DNA of 16,790 nt from Flavobacteriales bacterium UBA952 (GTDB lineage Bacteria; Bacteroidota; Bacteroidia; Flavobacteriales_D; Crocinitomicaceae). Each line of letters opens with the position of its first letter. Positions within the stretch are counted from its first letter, which is position 1. Both the position numbers and the translations under genes were made by a program. The notes below the pieces were generated by a model that was not told the origin of the DNA, did not search any database, and saw only the letters and a list, made by a program, of their open reading frames with translations. Positions 9,182 to 15,421 of this stretch are shown one piece after another. The DNA lies in NCBI GenBank assembly GCA_002293185.1, contig DBCS01000005.1, positions 1 through 16,790 on the forward strand. Reading direction: 5' to 3'.

Positions 9182-10258
9182 TTATGGGCGCAACTTTTGC
9201 TTTTGTAATTGGGTTTTCAAATCTTCTTTGTTGAAAGCCGCTTCGCCTTCTGGGCCGTGATATAATTTCACTAGATTGCCATTCCACAAATAAGCGACAC
9301 CAGGCACATCTCGATTACCACCTAACACAGACCAGAACTCGATAATGTCCAAAACTTTATAGGTGTATGACGCTCCGGTAAACTTAAAGAAGTCAGGGAT
9401 TTCTTCCGCTGCTTCGTCCATAAATAAAATTTGAATTTCAGGAAAATCTGGGGTGCTATTTTTGAGGGCCGTGAGTTGCTTGGCGGTGGCGCGGCAGTGA
9501 TCACAGCTTGGCGCAAAGAAACAAAGCAACTTTTTACCTTGATTAATATTAGCAAAATGCTGTTCATAGCCAGACTTTTTCATTTTTGGACCGAGGTCTT
9601 TTGGCTTGGCCACTTTAGTGGAGTCTTTTCCAATCTTCGGATTGGCCATTTTGGTGGTGTCGATCCCCGATTTGAGCTGGGGGTCTGAACCTGAATTTTG
9701 TTCGACCGGAACCATTACAGCTGTCGCTGCTTTGTAGGTCGGAATGAACACGAACATCAGTAGCATACAGATACTAATGATGCTTGTCAAGAACCAAATG
9801 TTGGAACGCGCTGGGAGTTGTGCGCCAAAGCGCTTCCAGAGCAGGGCAAGCAAGCCAATGGAGAGGATGTTTTTCATAATTGCTTCTAAGGGTGTCATGG
9901 GTAAAAGGGCACCAAAGCAACCGCAATTGCCTTTATTGCCCGTAGTGATGATTTCAATTGTGAGGTGCACAACAAAAATAGCAAGCATTGAAATCAATGC
10001 TGGAATGACCCATTTTTTTAGATCGAAAGGAAATAACAACAACAGCCCTAAACCAAATTCCACGCCAATTAGCGCGCGTGAAAAAATCTTGGCCAGTTCT
10101 ACAGAAAAACCCAAAGGATACAATTGCTTGACCTCGAACATAGAGATGGTGCCGTAAGCAGAGGGGTCTGGATAAATTTTACCGTAAGCCGAAACAAGAA
10201 AGAGCCCTGCGATAAGGATGCGGATGCTCCAAGGTAAATAGCGTTCGATTGGTTGCAT
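9182..10258 (-). CDS. DoxX/MauE-like membrane protein fused to a thioredoxin-like domain (BT_3928 type)
   Basis: The 358-residue protein has an N-terminal membrane part with hydrophobic segments at about 12-27, 63-78, 83-104, 127-141 and 154-173, typical of the DoxX/MauE group. A GNCGCFG motif (C112 and C114) lies in a loop after the third segment, as in MauE-like quinone-linked thiol oxidoreductases. A Lys/Pro-rich linker (about 186-228) leads to a thioredoxin-like domain with CDHC (C252, C255) after strand KKLLCFFAPS and a cis-proline motif DVPG near 318-320. A thiol relay between the membrane CxC and the CxxC domain, on the outer side of the inner membrane, is inferred. I recall the same layout for BT_3928-type proteins next to tpiA and DUF1599 in Bacteroidota. 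The substrate is unknown. It follows DUF1599 after a 73-bp gap and precedes tpiA by 17 bp. Confidence 0.88.
   Translation of the reverse strand: MQPIERYLPWSIRILIAGLFLVSAYGKIYPDPSAYGTISMFEVKQLYPLGFSVELAKIFSRALIGVEFGLGLLLLFPFDLKKWVIPALISMLAIFVVHLTIEIITTGNKGNCGCFGALLPMTPLEAIMKNILSIGLLALLWKRFGAQLPARSNIWFLTSIISICMLLMFVFIPTYKAATAVMVPVEQNSGSDPQLKSGIDTTKMANPKIGKDSTKVAKPKDLGPKMKKSGYEQHFANINQGKKLLCFFAPSCDHCRATAKQLTALKNSTPDFPEIQILFMDEAAEEIPDFFKFTGASYTYKVLDIIEFWSVLGGNRDVPGVAYLWNGNLVKLYHGPEGEAAFNKEDLKTQLQKQKLRP
9602..9662 (-). repeat. Imperfect 36-bp direct repeat in the linker
   Basis: Within the linker of the DoxX/thioredoxin-like protein, DTTKMANPK (residues 200-208) is followed 12 codons later by DSTKVAKPK (212-220). 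The DNA is correspondingly similar, so this looks like a small in-frame duplication that lengthened a basic, proline-containing spacer between the membrane and thioredoxin parts. Confidence 0.6.
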
Positions 10259-10331
10259 GTATTTAGTTTTGAGGTAAAATTAAGAGCCTATTTGGATCTT
10301 GACTGCACTTTAACAGCCTCTTAACAATTTT

Positions 10332-10877
10332 CTAAGCTTCGCTATTTTCTAAATGAATGAGCGCAAACACACCGTAGTTGAGCATATCAAAATAATTGCC
10401 TTCCACGCCTTCCGAAACTTGGGTTGAGCCTGCGTTGTCTTCAATTTGCTTGATGCGCAGAATTTTTGACAAAATAAGATCTGTAAGGGAGCTCACGCGC
10501 ATGTCTCGCCAGGCCTCGCCGTAATCGTGATTTTTGCGTTCCATGAGCGCTTGAGCCTCGGCGGCAATTTCATGATATCTTAAAAGCGCGTCTTTCGCTT
10601 GCATTTGATCTTCAAGCCCGGCTGGTTCTCTTACTTGAATAAGGGCCATAATGCAATAATTGACAATAGCTTGAAAGGCATCTTCAAAAGACTCTCCGAC
10701 TAAATTTTTACCCGTTTCTTGAATGGTGCGGATGCGTTGGGCTTTAATAAAGAGTTGGTCAGTGAGGGAACTCGGACGTAAGATGCGCCAAGAGAGCCCG
10801 TAGTCGAGTGTTTTTTTTTCGAAAATCTCTCGACAAATAGTCATTACATTTGTGTATTGTATTTGTGTTTGTGTCAT
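10332..10877 (-). CDS. Tandem DUF1599 (Nmad1) protein
   Basis: A 181-residue protein made of two copies of one domain. Copy A (about 18-80) reads EKKTLDYGLSW...PSSLTDQLFIKAQRI...VNYCIMALI; copy B (about 110-174) reads ERKNHDYGEAW...VSSLTDLILSKILRI...LNYGVFALI. The shared DYG, W, R, SSLTD and lysine/arginine positions are the Pfam DUF1599 signature, renamed nucleotide modification associated domain 1. The name comes from association with modified-nucleotide systems, mainly in phages; the biochemical role of the chromosomal Bacteroidota form is, as far as I know, not established. No signal peptide or membrane segment, so it should be cytoplasmic. The start at 10877 gives the usual N-terminus before ICREIFEKK; an alternative ATG at 10844 would remove 11 residues. 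Its start codon shares CATG with the upstream folP start candidate. Confidence 0.92.
   Translation of the reverse strand: MTQTQIQYTNVMTICREIFEKKTLDYGLSWRILRPSSLTDQLFIKAQRIRTIQETGKNLVGESFEDAFQAIVNYCIMALIQVREPAGLEDQMQAKDALLRYHEIAAEAQALMERKNHDYGEAWRDMRVSSLTDLILSKILRIKQIEDNAGSTQVSEGVEGNYFDMLNYGVFALIHLENSEA
10845..10852 (+). promoter_or_regulatory. Putative folP promoter -7 element
   Basis: TACATTTG is an exact match to the Bacteroidota -7 consensus TAnnTTTG and would start transcription about 10-20 bases before the ATG at 10876. It lies inside the 5' coding part of the divergent DUF1599 gene. No convincing -33 TTTG is present at the usual spacing (a T tract sits at 10811-10819), so this rests on one box only. 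Confidence 0.35.
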
Positions 10878-11748
10878 GAGTCTAGCTAAAGATCTAAGTA
10901 TTGCATTTCAGAGGAGTCGCTTTTTGAATATAAAAGGTGAGCTCCACGACTTTGCACAACCAAAGATAATGGGAATTTTGAACATTACACCCGACTCCTT
11001 CTTTGAGCAAAGCCGCGTTCAAGAACAAGAACTGATCATGGAGCGCGCCCGTGCTATGATTAATGCCGGTGCCGACATCCTAGATATTGGCGCGCATTCC
11101 ACCCGACCCAATGCACCGCTGATGAGCGCTCAAGTAGAAATCGATCGCTTAGGCAACACCATTGCAAATATCAAAAAAGAATTTCCGAGTCAATTGATTT
11201 CTTTAGATACTTATTACGGTGCGGTAGCTCATTTTGGTATTGCCCAAGGCGCAGACCTCATCAATGATATTTCAGCGGGCCAATTTGACCCCACCCTTTG
11301 GGAGGTTGTCGCCAGCCATCAAATCCCTTACATCCTCAACTACAACCGAGGCGGACAACAAAATGAAGCGCGTTCCTACCTGAAAAATAAAGGTATAGTG
11401 AGTGATGCACTCGCTTTTCTCTCTGAAAAAAAAGCTGCGCTCCACGCTTTGGGTTGCAATGATATCCTGATTGACCCTGGTTTTGGTTTTGGCAAAAACC
11501 TCGAAGAAAATCACGAGCTCCTTCAAAAATTAGAGCACTTACACATATTAGGCGCTCCTTTACTCGTTGGCGTATCCAGAAAATCTATGATTACCAAGCG
11601 TTTAAATTGTAGCCCCGACGAGGCGCTCAACGGCACGAGTATTCTCCATGCTCTTGCTTATACCAAGGGAGCGCGTATTTTTCGGGTCCACGATGTAAGT
11701 GCGTTAAAAGAGCTGTTTCTATTGTTAGCGCCGCAAGAATTGCAGTAA
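10876..11748 (+). CDS. folP: Dihydropteroate synthase
   Basis: This cytoplasmic enzyme condenses dihydropterin pyrophosphate with p-aminobenzoate in folate synthesis. Numbering from the ATG at 10876 (290 aa), the signatures are IMGILNITPDSFF (31-43, N36), DIGAHSTRP (70-78, T76/R77), LDTYY (D111), INDISAG (N130), LIDPGFGFGK (198-207, D200), VGVSRKSMI (K236) and RVHDV (R270, H272), covering the usual pterin and phosphate contacts. Three starts are possible: ATG at 10852, ATG at 10876, and TTG at 10924. The TTG is 7 bases after AGAGGAG (10910-10916), a strong Shine-Dalgarno rarely seen in this phylum, and would begin right at the conserved NIKG segment. Oddities: the loop after DSFF lacks the usual Asp-Gly-Gly, the STRPGA motif reads STRPNA, and the MHM(Q/K)G strand is replaced by LNYNRGG (154-160). 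It is still probably active because the core contacts remain. Confidence 0.95.
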   Translation: MSLAKDLSIAFQRSRFLNIKGELHDFAQPKIMGILNITPDSFFEQSRVQEQELIMERARAMINAGADILDIGAHSTRPNAPLMSAQVEIDRLGNTIANIKKEFPSQLISLDTYYGAVAHFGIAQGADLINDISAGQFDPTLWEVVASHQIPYILNYNRGGQQNEARSYLKNKGIVSDALAFLSEKKAALHALGCNDILIDPGFGFGKNLEENHELLQKLEHLHILGAPLLVGVSRKSMITKRLNCSPDEALNGTSILHALAYTKGARIFRVHDVSALKELFLLLAPQELQ

Positions 11749-11772
11749 ATGAAACTTTTTTACGTACTTTCG
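11740..11772 (+). promoter_or_regulatory. Putative promoter of the type IX cargo / PorP-like pair
   Basis: TACTTTCG at 11765-11772 matches the Bacteroidota -7 consensus TAnnTTTG with one mismatch, and a TTG at 11740-11742 lies 22 bases upstream, within the usual -33 spacing. Transcription would begin about 20 bases before the ATG at 11799. The upstream box overlaps the end of folP, and I see no terminator between the genes, so read-through from folP is also possible. Confidence 0.3.
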
Positions 11773-11798
11773 TATGATAGTACAACATTAACAAGCGT

Positions 11799-12743
11799 AT
11801 GAGAGCTTTTATCTTTATTTTAACTTCCTGTTTTGCATGGTTGACCTATGCACAGGCCCCTTCCGCTAATTTCACCATCTCAGATTCAGACAACATCCTT
11901 TGTGAAGGAGACTGTATTTTTGTAGTGAATAACTCTACTGGCGACGACCTCACCTATCTTTGGACCTTCCAAAACGCCAACCCACCCACATTCGTTGGGC
12001 AAAACCCCGGTCCAATTTGCTTCAATACCGCAAGTACAACCGGCCCGTTTGCCATTACGCTGAATGCCACGAATGGTCAGGGTGCAGTAAGTACAATCAC
12101 ACAGTTTGTCACTGTATTGCCAATGCCAAGCATTACCAGTACCATTTCAGACACCTTGGGTGGCGCTTATGTCGTCATTCCAGACACCACCATTGATATG
12201 TTTCAAGAAGCATATCTCTACGCAGAAGGCGCACCATTCGGAGGCAACCTCACGTGGTACCCAAGTGGTGTAGCGGCAGATAGCATCCCGGGCTGTACCA
12301 CTTGTATCGCAGGAGACTCTCTCACCGTAACTCCTTTTTACACAACCTATTATGTTATCCAATATGGTCTCAACGGCTGCTTTGCTTACGACACCGTTTT
12401 GGTTACTGTTAATTTTGCCAATTTAGTAAAAGTAGAACTCCCTAACTCGTTTTCACCAAACGAAGACGGAGAAAACGACTACTTCCGCGTACTGACCAAC
12501 GTAGATGCCGATGGTAACTTTAGCAACGGTTTTGAAGAAGGCGGCGCACTCGCAGAAATCGATTTACGCGTGTTCAACCGTTACGGCCAACAAGTCTTTA
12601 GAACAACCGATGTCAATGAAGGTTGGGATGGCACCTATAAAGGCAAAGCCATGAACCCTGCAACCTATACTTATATTTTAAATTTCCGAACCATTGACGG
12701 CCGTTCAGGTTCGCGCAAAGGCAACGTTACCTTATTTAGATAA
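11799..12743 (+). CDS. Secreted protein with gliding-motility type (CHU_C, type B) C-terminal domain
   Basis: The 314-residue protein starts with a signal peptide (MRAFIFILTSCFAWLTYA, cut before Q19). Residues about 20-108 look like a PKD fold (conserved Y-L-W-T-F strand) and about 110-205 like a second Ig-like unit. Several cysteines come in CxxxC and CxxC spacing. From about residue 211 to the end is the type B sorting domain: LPNSFSPNEDGENDYF, then VFNRYGQQVF, GWDGTYKGK and a final GNVTLFR. That domain directs export by the type IX system and cell-surface retention. The C at position 11 sits in LTSC, which resembles a lipobox, but the hydrophobic stretch before it is very short, so I favour signal peptidase I. 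It is small for its class, with only about 190 residues of passenger. It precedes the PorP/SprF-like gene by 4 bp. Confidence 0.9.
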   Translation: MRAFIFILTSCFAWLTYAQAPSANFTISDSDNILCEGDCIFVVNNSTGDDLTYLWTFQNANPPTFVGQNPGPICFNTASTTGPFAITLNATNGQGAVSTITQFVTVLPMPSITSTISDTLGGAYVVIPDTTIDMFQEAYLYAEGAPFGGNLTWYPSGVAADSIPGCTTCIAGDSLTVTPFYTTYYVIQYGLNGCFAYDTVLVTVNFANLVKVELPNSFSPNEDGENDYFRVLTNVDADGNFSNGFEEGGALAEIDLRVFNRYGQQVFRTTDVNEGWDGTYKGKAMNPATYTYILNFRTIDGRSGSRKGNVTLFR

Positions 12744-12747
12744 GCAC

Positions 12748-13770
12748 ATGAAACGCAACGTATTCTTATCCCTAGCCCTTGCAGCCACCTTTAGCGCTGC
12801 AGCCCAACATGACCGCGTCATCTCCAATTGGTCGCAGTCTCAAATGATCTACAATCCAGGAGCAGTTGCAACTGGCAATTCAGACATGAGCTTCTTTGCC
12901 AACCACCGCTCACAGTGGCTTACTGTTCCAGACATGGGCGTTGGCATCCGTAGTAATTTTGTAAACGGCGAATTCAAAATCAAAGAAGAAGGTTTGTCTA
13001 ATCAAAATAACTTTGGTGTTGGTTTTAGCATTCTCTCTGATCAATCTGGCGCAGCTAACCTCACTACCCTAAGCGTCTCTGTTCCGCTCAACTACACACT
13101 AGCCCTTGACCGCCAAAACAAACTCAGTATTGGAATTGCCCCGGGCTTTATCCAGCAGGCCTCTGACCGCTCTGGTCAGACCTGGGAAAACCAATGGGAT
13201 GGCAATATCTTTAATCCAGGTACCAGCGTAGAAAACAGCATTAATGCAAGCTACGCCACCATGGATCTCGGTACCGGAATCTTCTTCCAACATCAAATCA
13301 ACAACCGCTCTTCTTTCTACGCAGGCTATGCACTCAATCACCTTATCAGACCCAAAATGGCGTGGTCTTTTAGTGGAGACAAAATGTATATGCAAATGGC
13401 ACTCCAAGGGGGCGCAGATTTGGCTACACGCAATTCAGATTTTCGCATTCAGCCTAACTTTGTATTCTTTAGAACCGGCAATACCAACAGCCTCACGGCT
13501 GGTGTAACGTTTGAGAATACCATCAAAGAAGGATCTAAAATTACTGGAATTAACAAATCTAATTGTGTCAATTACGGCGTATACTACCGCCACGGTGACG
13601 CTATTGTAGCTACGTTCGGCATGAAAGTTTCGCAATTCCGCTTTGGTTTGTCTTTCGATGCCAACACTTCTAAACTCAACCAAGCAACAGGTGGTATTGG
13701 CGGCGCAGAGCTTTATTTCAAAGCACTCATGAACTACAAAAAGTTCAATTCACGCGCTAAAATCAAATAA
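12748..13770 (+). CDS. PorP/SprF family type IX secretion membrane protein
   Basis: A 340-residue outer-membrane beta-barrel-type protein with signal peptide MKRNVFLSLALAATFSAAA, cut before Q20. The mature start (NWSQSQMIYNPGAVAT, then FANHRSQW) is the family hallmark: an S-Q, Y-NP-A pattern followed by R-x-QW. The remainder alternates amphipathic strands with Gly/Asn turns and ends in a conserved-looking ELYFKALMNYKKF segment. The start at 12748 was preferred because the earlier in-frame ATG at 12694 lies in the previous gene and would destroy the signal peptide. Family members such as SprF are needed to export and anchor a specific partner, often encoded just upstream, and PorP binds type B sorting domains. 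The gene 4 bp upstream encodes exactly such a cargo, so this is likely its dedicated partner. No gene symbol is given because genomes carry many paralogues. Confidence 0.92.
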   Translation: MKRNVFLSLALAATFSAAAQHDRVISNWSQSQMIYNPGAVATGNSDMSFFANHRSQWLTVPDMGVGIRSNFVNGEFKIKEEGLSNQNNFGVGFSILSDQSGAANLTTLSVSVPLNYTLALDRQNKLSIGIAPGFIQQASDRSGQTWENQWDGNIFNPGTSVENSINASYATMDLGTGIFFQHQINNRSSFYAGYALNHLIRPKMAWSFSGDKMYMQMALQGGADLATRNSDFRIQPNFVFFRTGNTNSLTAGVTFENTIKEGSKITGINKSNCVNYGVYYRHGDAIVATFGMKVSQFRFGLSFDANTSKLNQATGGIGGAELYFKALMNYKKFNSRAKIK

Positions 13771-13778
13771 ACATTTTT

Positions 13779-14225
13779 TTAAATAGCTGAATCCCGTTTC
13801 AATAGAGACGGGATTTTTTTTGCCCTTGCCCAATTGATTTGAATAAGTTGCAGCAAAAAATAAAAGATACGTTGCAGCAAGCTTGGTGCTGGCTTGAGCA
13901 CAAAACCATGTACCTTTCCGCAGTAATTTTGTGAGGACACAATTTCATCGAATCTGAGGTTGGCATCGCCCCTACTCCATATTTGAAAAGGCTCTTGTGG
14001 TATGATTTTTTCTACACGGTGTACGACAAAATGCTCGCCCCGAGTGAATACAATAGCATCTCCTACTTTGAGTGCTTCAATTGGCACTTTAATTAGTGTT
14101 AAAACGGTTCCGGGTTTAATGCTCGGATACATGCTCCAGCCATTCGCGGTAATATCAACCTCTTTCCCTTCCTGTAGGGAATCGAGAATCCATTGAAACC
14201 AAAACTGAGGGGTTTGTTTTGTCAT
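13779..14225 (-). CDS. S24/S26-family peptidase, signal-peptidase-like with Ser/His pair
   Basis: A 148-residue protein with the S26 signal peptidase boxes: NGWSMYPSIKPG at 29-39 with nucleophile S31, GDAIVFTRG at 56-63, FVVHRV at 66-71 with H69, and WSRGDANLRFDE at 83-94, where D87 and D93 are typical. The general base position carries His rather than Lys, as in the SipW/ER-type (S26B) subgroup, not in LepB. There is no N-terminal membrane anchor; a hydrophobic or amphipathic segment lies at about 117-131. The start at 14225 was chosen because MTKQTPQFW immediately precedes the conserved region and leaves a 40-bp gap to the divergent PqqD-like gene; the frame continues to 14285 only by running into that gene. 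Small proteins of this kind are often seen beside PqqD-like and HPr-kinase-like genes. Here it could be the leader or export peptidase for the nearby peptide; that is inference. Confidence 0.88.
   Translation of the reverse strand: MTKQTPQFWFQWILDSLQEGKEVDITANGWSMYPSIKPGTVLTLIKVPIEALKVGDAIVFTRGEHFVVHRVEKIIPQEPFQIWSRGDANLRFDEIVSSQNYCGKVHGFVLKPAPSLLQRIFYFLLQLIQINWARAKKIPSLLKRDSAI
13790..13821 (+). terminator. Rho-independent terminator after the PorP-like gene
   Basis: An 11-base arm AATCCCGTTTC (13790-13800) pairs through one G-T wobble with GAGACGGGATT (13805-13815) around a 4-base AATA loop, and a run of eight Ts (13814-13821) follows on the plus strand. It begins 19 bases after the PorP-like stop codon. 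The minus strand lacks a matching T run, so it should work in the plus direction only. It lies within the last codons of the convergent peptidase gene. Confidence 0.88.
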
Positions 14226-14242
14226 TGTGCGCCGTAAACTTA

Positions 14243-14275
14243 CAAAAGAATGCTTAATTTTACATATGCAGCAAA
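14243..14275 (-). promoter_or_regulatory. Putative promoter of the S26-like peptidase
   Basis: On the minus strand TTTG (14275-14272) is followed after 21 bases by TTCTTTTG (14250-14243), one mismatch from the Bacteroidota TTTG / TAnnTTTG pair. Transcription would start shortly before the ATG at 14225. The -33 box lies inside the first codons of the divergent PqqD-like gene. No equally good promoter for the PqqD-like gene is visible in the 40-bp gap (14226-14265). Confidence 0.3.
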
Positions 14276-14562
14276 ATCTATACATCCAAGAAATCCAGGC
14301 CCAAGCCCCTCATTTTGTCTGTAAAGAGGTCGGTTCTGACACCCTCTTAGTTCCACTCCGCAACAATGTCGCCGATTTCAATCAATACCTCACCCTAAAT
14401 GAGCTCGGTAGTTTTATCTATCGCTTGATTACTGAAGGCAACAACTTTGAACAAATCCATGCTGCTATCTTAGCAAACTATGAGGTCAAGTCAGATGCAG
14501 CATCTCAAGATTTAATTGCTTTTATCGAAATGCTCCACAAATTTACCGTTGGCAATGGCTAA
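14266..14562 (+). CDS. PqqD-like RiPP recognition element protein
   Basis: A 98-residue stand-alone PqqD-fold protein. The recognisable part is the helical half: LNELGSFIYRLI (44-55), then a charged helix with EQIHAAILANYEV and DLIAFIEMLHKF, matching the family pattern LN-x-x-G-x-x-I/L...I...L...Y-V...D-v-x-x-F-l. The N-terminal half (about 15-42) provides the strand region that usually docks a precursor leader by adding a beta strand. PqqD-like domains bind leader peptides and present them to modifying enzymes; the cargo here is probably the 58-residue peptide at 16528-16704. The start at 14266 avoids the upstream ATG at 14227, which would overlap the divergent peptidase promoter. It overlaps the kinase gene by 8 bp and lies 40 bp from the divergent peptidase. 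Confidence 0.88.
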   Translation: MQQNLYIQEIQAQAPHFVCKEVGSDTLLVPLRNNVADFNQYLTLNELGSFIYRLITEGNNFEQIHAAILANYEVKSDAASQDLIAFIEMLHKFTVGNG

Positions 14563-15421
14563 CATTCAACTTGCTGTTGGCGGCTTCATTTTTGAACTCA
14601 ACTCATTCAATCCGATCAAAATTGAAGAGGGATACATTCCTTTCCTGACAGAAGGCCATGATGTAGACGTGCGCATCGATTGTTTTGAGGGTTATCCTGC
14701 TGACTATTCCAAACCAGATATCCATTACCAAGCCAAAACACCAGAAGGTGTGCTTTGGGAATTGAATCAAGAGGAGCTCAGCACTTGTGTTTTGGTCTAC
14801 GACCCCAATAACCTTGAAGTCTTACAGCAAATAGCTTACTGGAATCAAGAACGGAGAAGCTGGCAAATTTATGTCTTGGAAAGCCAAGATGGTGCCATTG
14901 ACCCTTTGGCCTATCCCCTAGGCCCGCTCATTTGGTATTTTTTAAGTACCGTTGAGGACATCCTCATGATACACGGTTCGGCTGTTGTGCTGAATCAACA
15001 AACGCGCGTGTTTTCTGGCTTTAGCGGCGTAGGTAAAAGTACTATGGCCAAACTCTGGGAGCAAAACCGCCAAGCTACAATTATCAATGATGACCGTCTA
15101 ATTCTCAGAAAAATAGCTGATGAATGGTTTGTTTACAATACACCTATGTTTTATGCCGCTGCACCTCAAATGGGTAAGCTACATACGGTCTTTTTCCCGT
15201 ACCATGCACCGGCAAACAAAATGGAAAAGCTCAATGGGGTTGCGGCACTCAGTAAACTTTTAGCACACACCATACACCACGGGCACAACAAAGCGCATGT
15301 GCAGCACCACATGGATATTGCCACGCAATTGATCAGCCAAATAGCTTGTCATCAGCTCGGCGTGGTGCCCTCACCAGAGGTGCTTGATTATATTATAGAA
15401 AAGGAAAGCCAGCATGTCTAG
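14555..15421 (+). CDS. HPr-kinase-like (HprK-related) P-loop kinase
   Basis: A 288-residue protein with an HprK-type ATP-binding core: HGSAVVL at 140-146 (the conserved His/Ser region ahead of the P-loop), Walker A GFSGVGKST at 155-163, an acidic pair in IINDDRLIL (D179, D180) corresponding to the catalytic and magnesium site, and a YNTPMFY turn at 194-200. The N-terminal 110 residues are diverged and have no phosphotransferase partner nearby, so this is not the carbon-catabolite HprK. Kinases of this subgroup occur in RiPP clusters; in the paeninodin lasso pathway one phosphorylates the C-terminal serine of the precursor. The start at 14555 overlaps the PqqD-like gene by 8 bp; the longer frame from 14516 lies in that gene. 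The stop overlaps the next gene by 8 bp. Substrate is inferred, most likely the peptide downstream. Confidence 0.87.
   Translation: MANIQLAVGGFIFELNSFNPIKIEEGYIPFLTEGHDVDVRIDCFEGYPADYSKPDIHYQAKTPEGVLWELNQEELSTCVLVYDPNNLEVLQQIAYWNQERRSWQIYVLESQDGAIDPLAYPLGPLIWYFLSTVEDILMIHGSAVVLNQQTRVFSGFSGVGKSTMAKLWEQNRQATIINDDRLILRKIADEWFVYNTPMFYAAAPQMGKLHTVFFPYHAPANKMEKLNGVAALSKLLAHTIHHGHNKAHVQHHMDIATQLISQIACHQLGVVPSPEVLDYIIEKESQHV

Noticed and set aside
9431..10157. Open frames on the plus strand opposite the DoxX/thioredoxin-like gene (9431-9688 and 9744-10157)
   Set aside because: They lie wholly antisense to a clear gene with recognisable domains, have no family-like motifs, and have low-complexity or implausible composition.
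10280..10324. Inverted TTAAGAG / CTCTTAA pair between DUF1599 and the DoxX-like gene
   Set aside because: Seven-base arms with a loop of over 30 bases and no T run make a terminator or riboswitch unlikely; no aptamer-like structure was recognised in the 73-bp gap.
12694..12747. Upstream ATG extending the PorP-like protein by 18 residues
   Set aside because: It lies inside the preceding cargo gene and would place a charged stretch before a clear signal peptide that starts at 12748.
13779..14225. LexA or phage-repressor identity for the S24/S26 peptidase
   Set aside because: There is no helix-turn-helix DNA-binding domain and the box order (SMYP, HRV, RGDANLRFDE) matches signal-peptidase-like S26 proteins.
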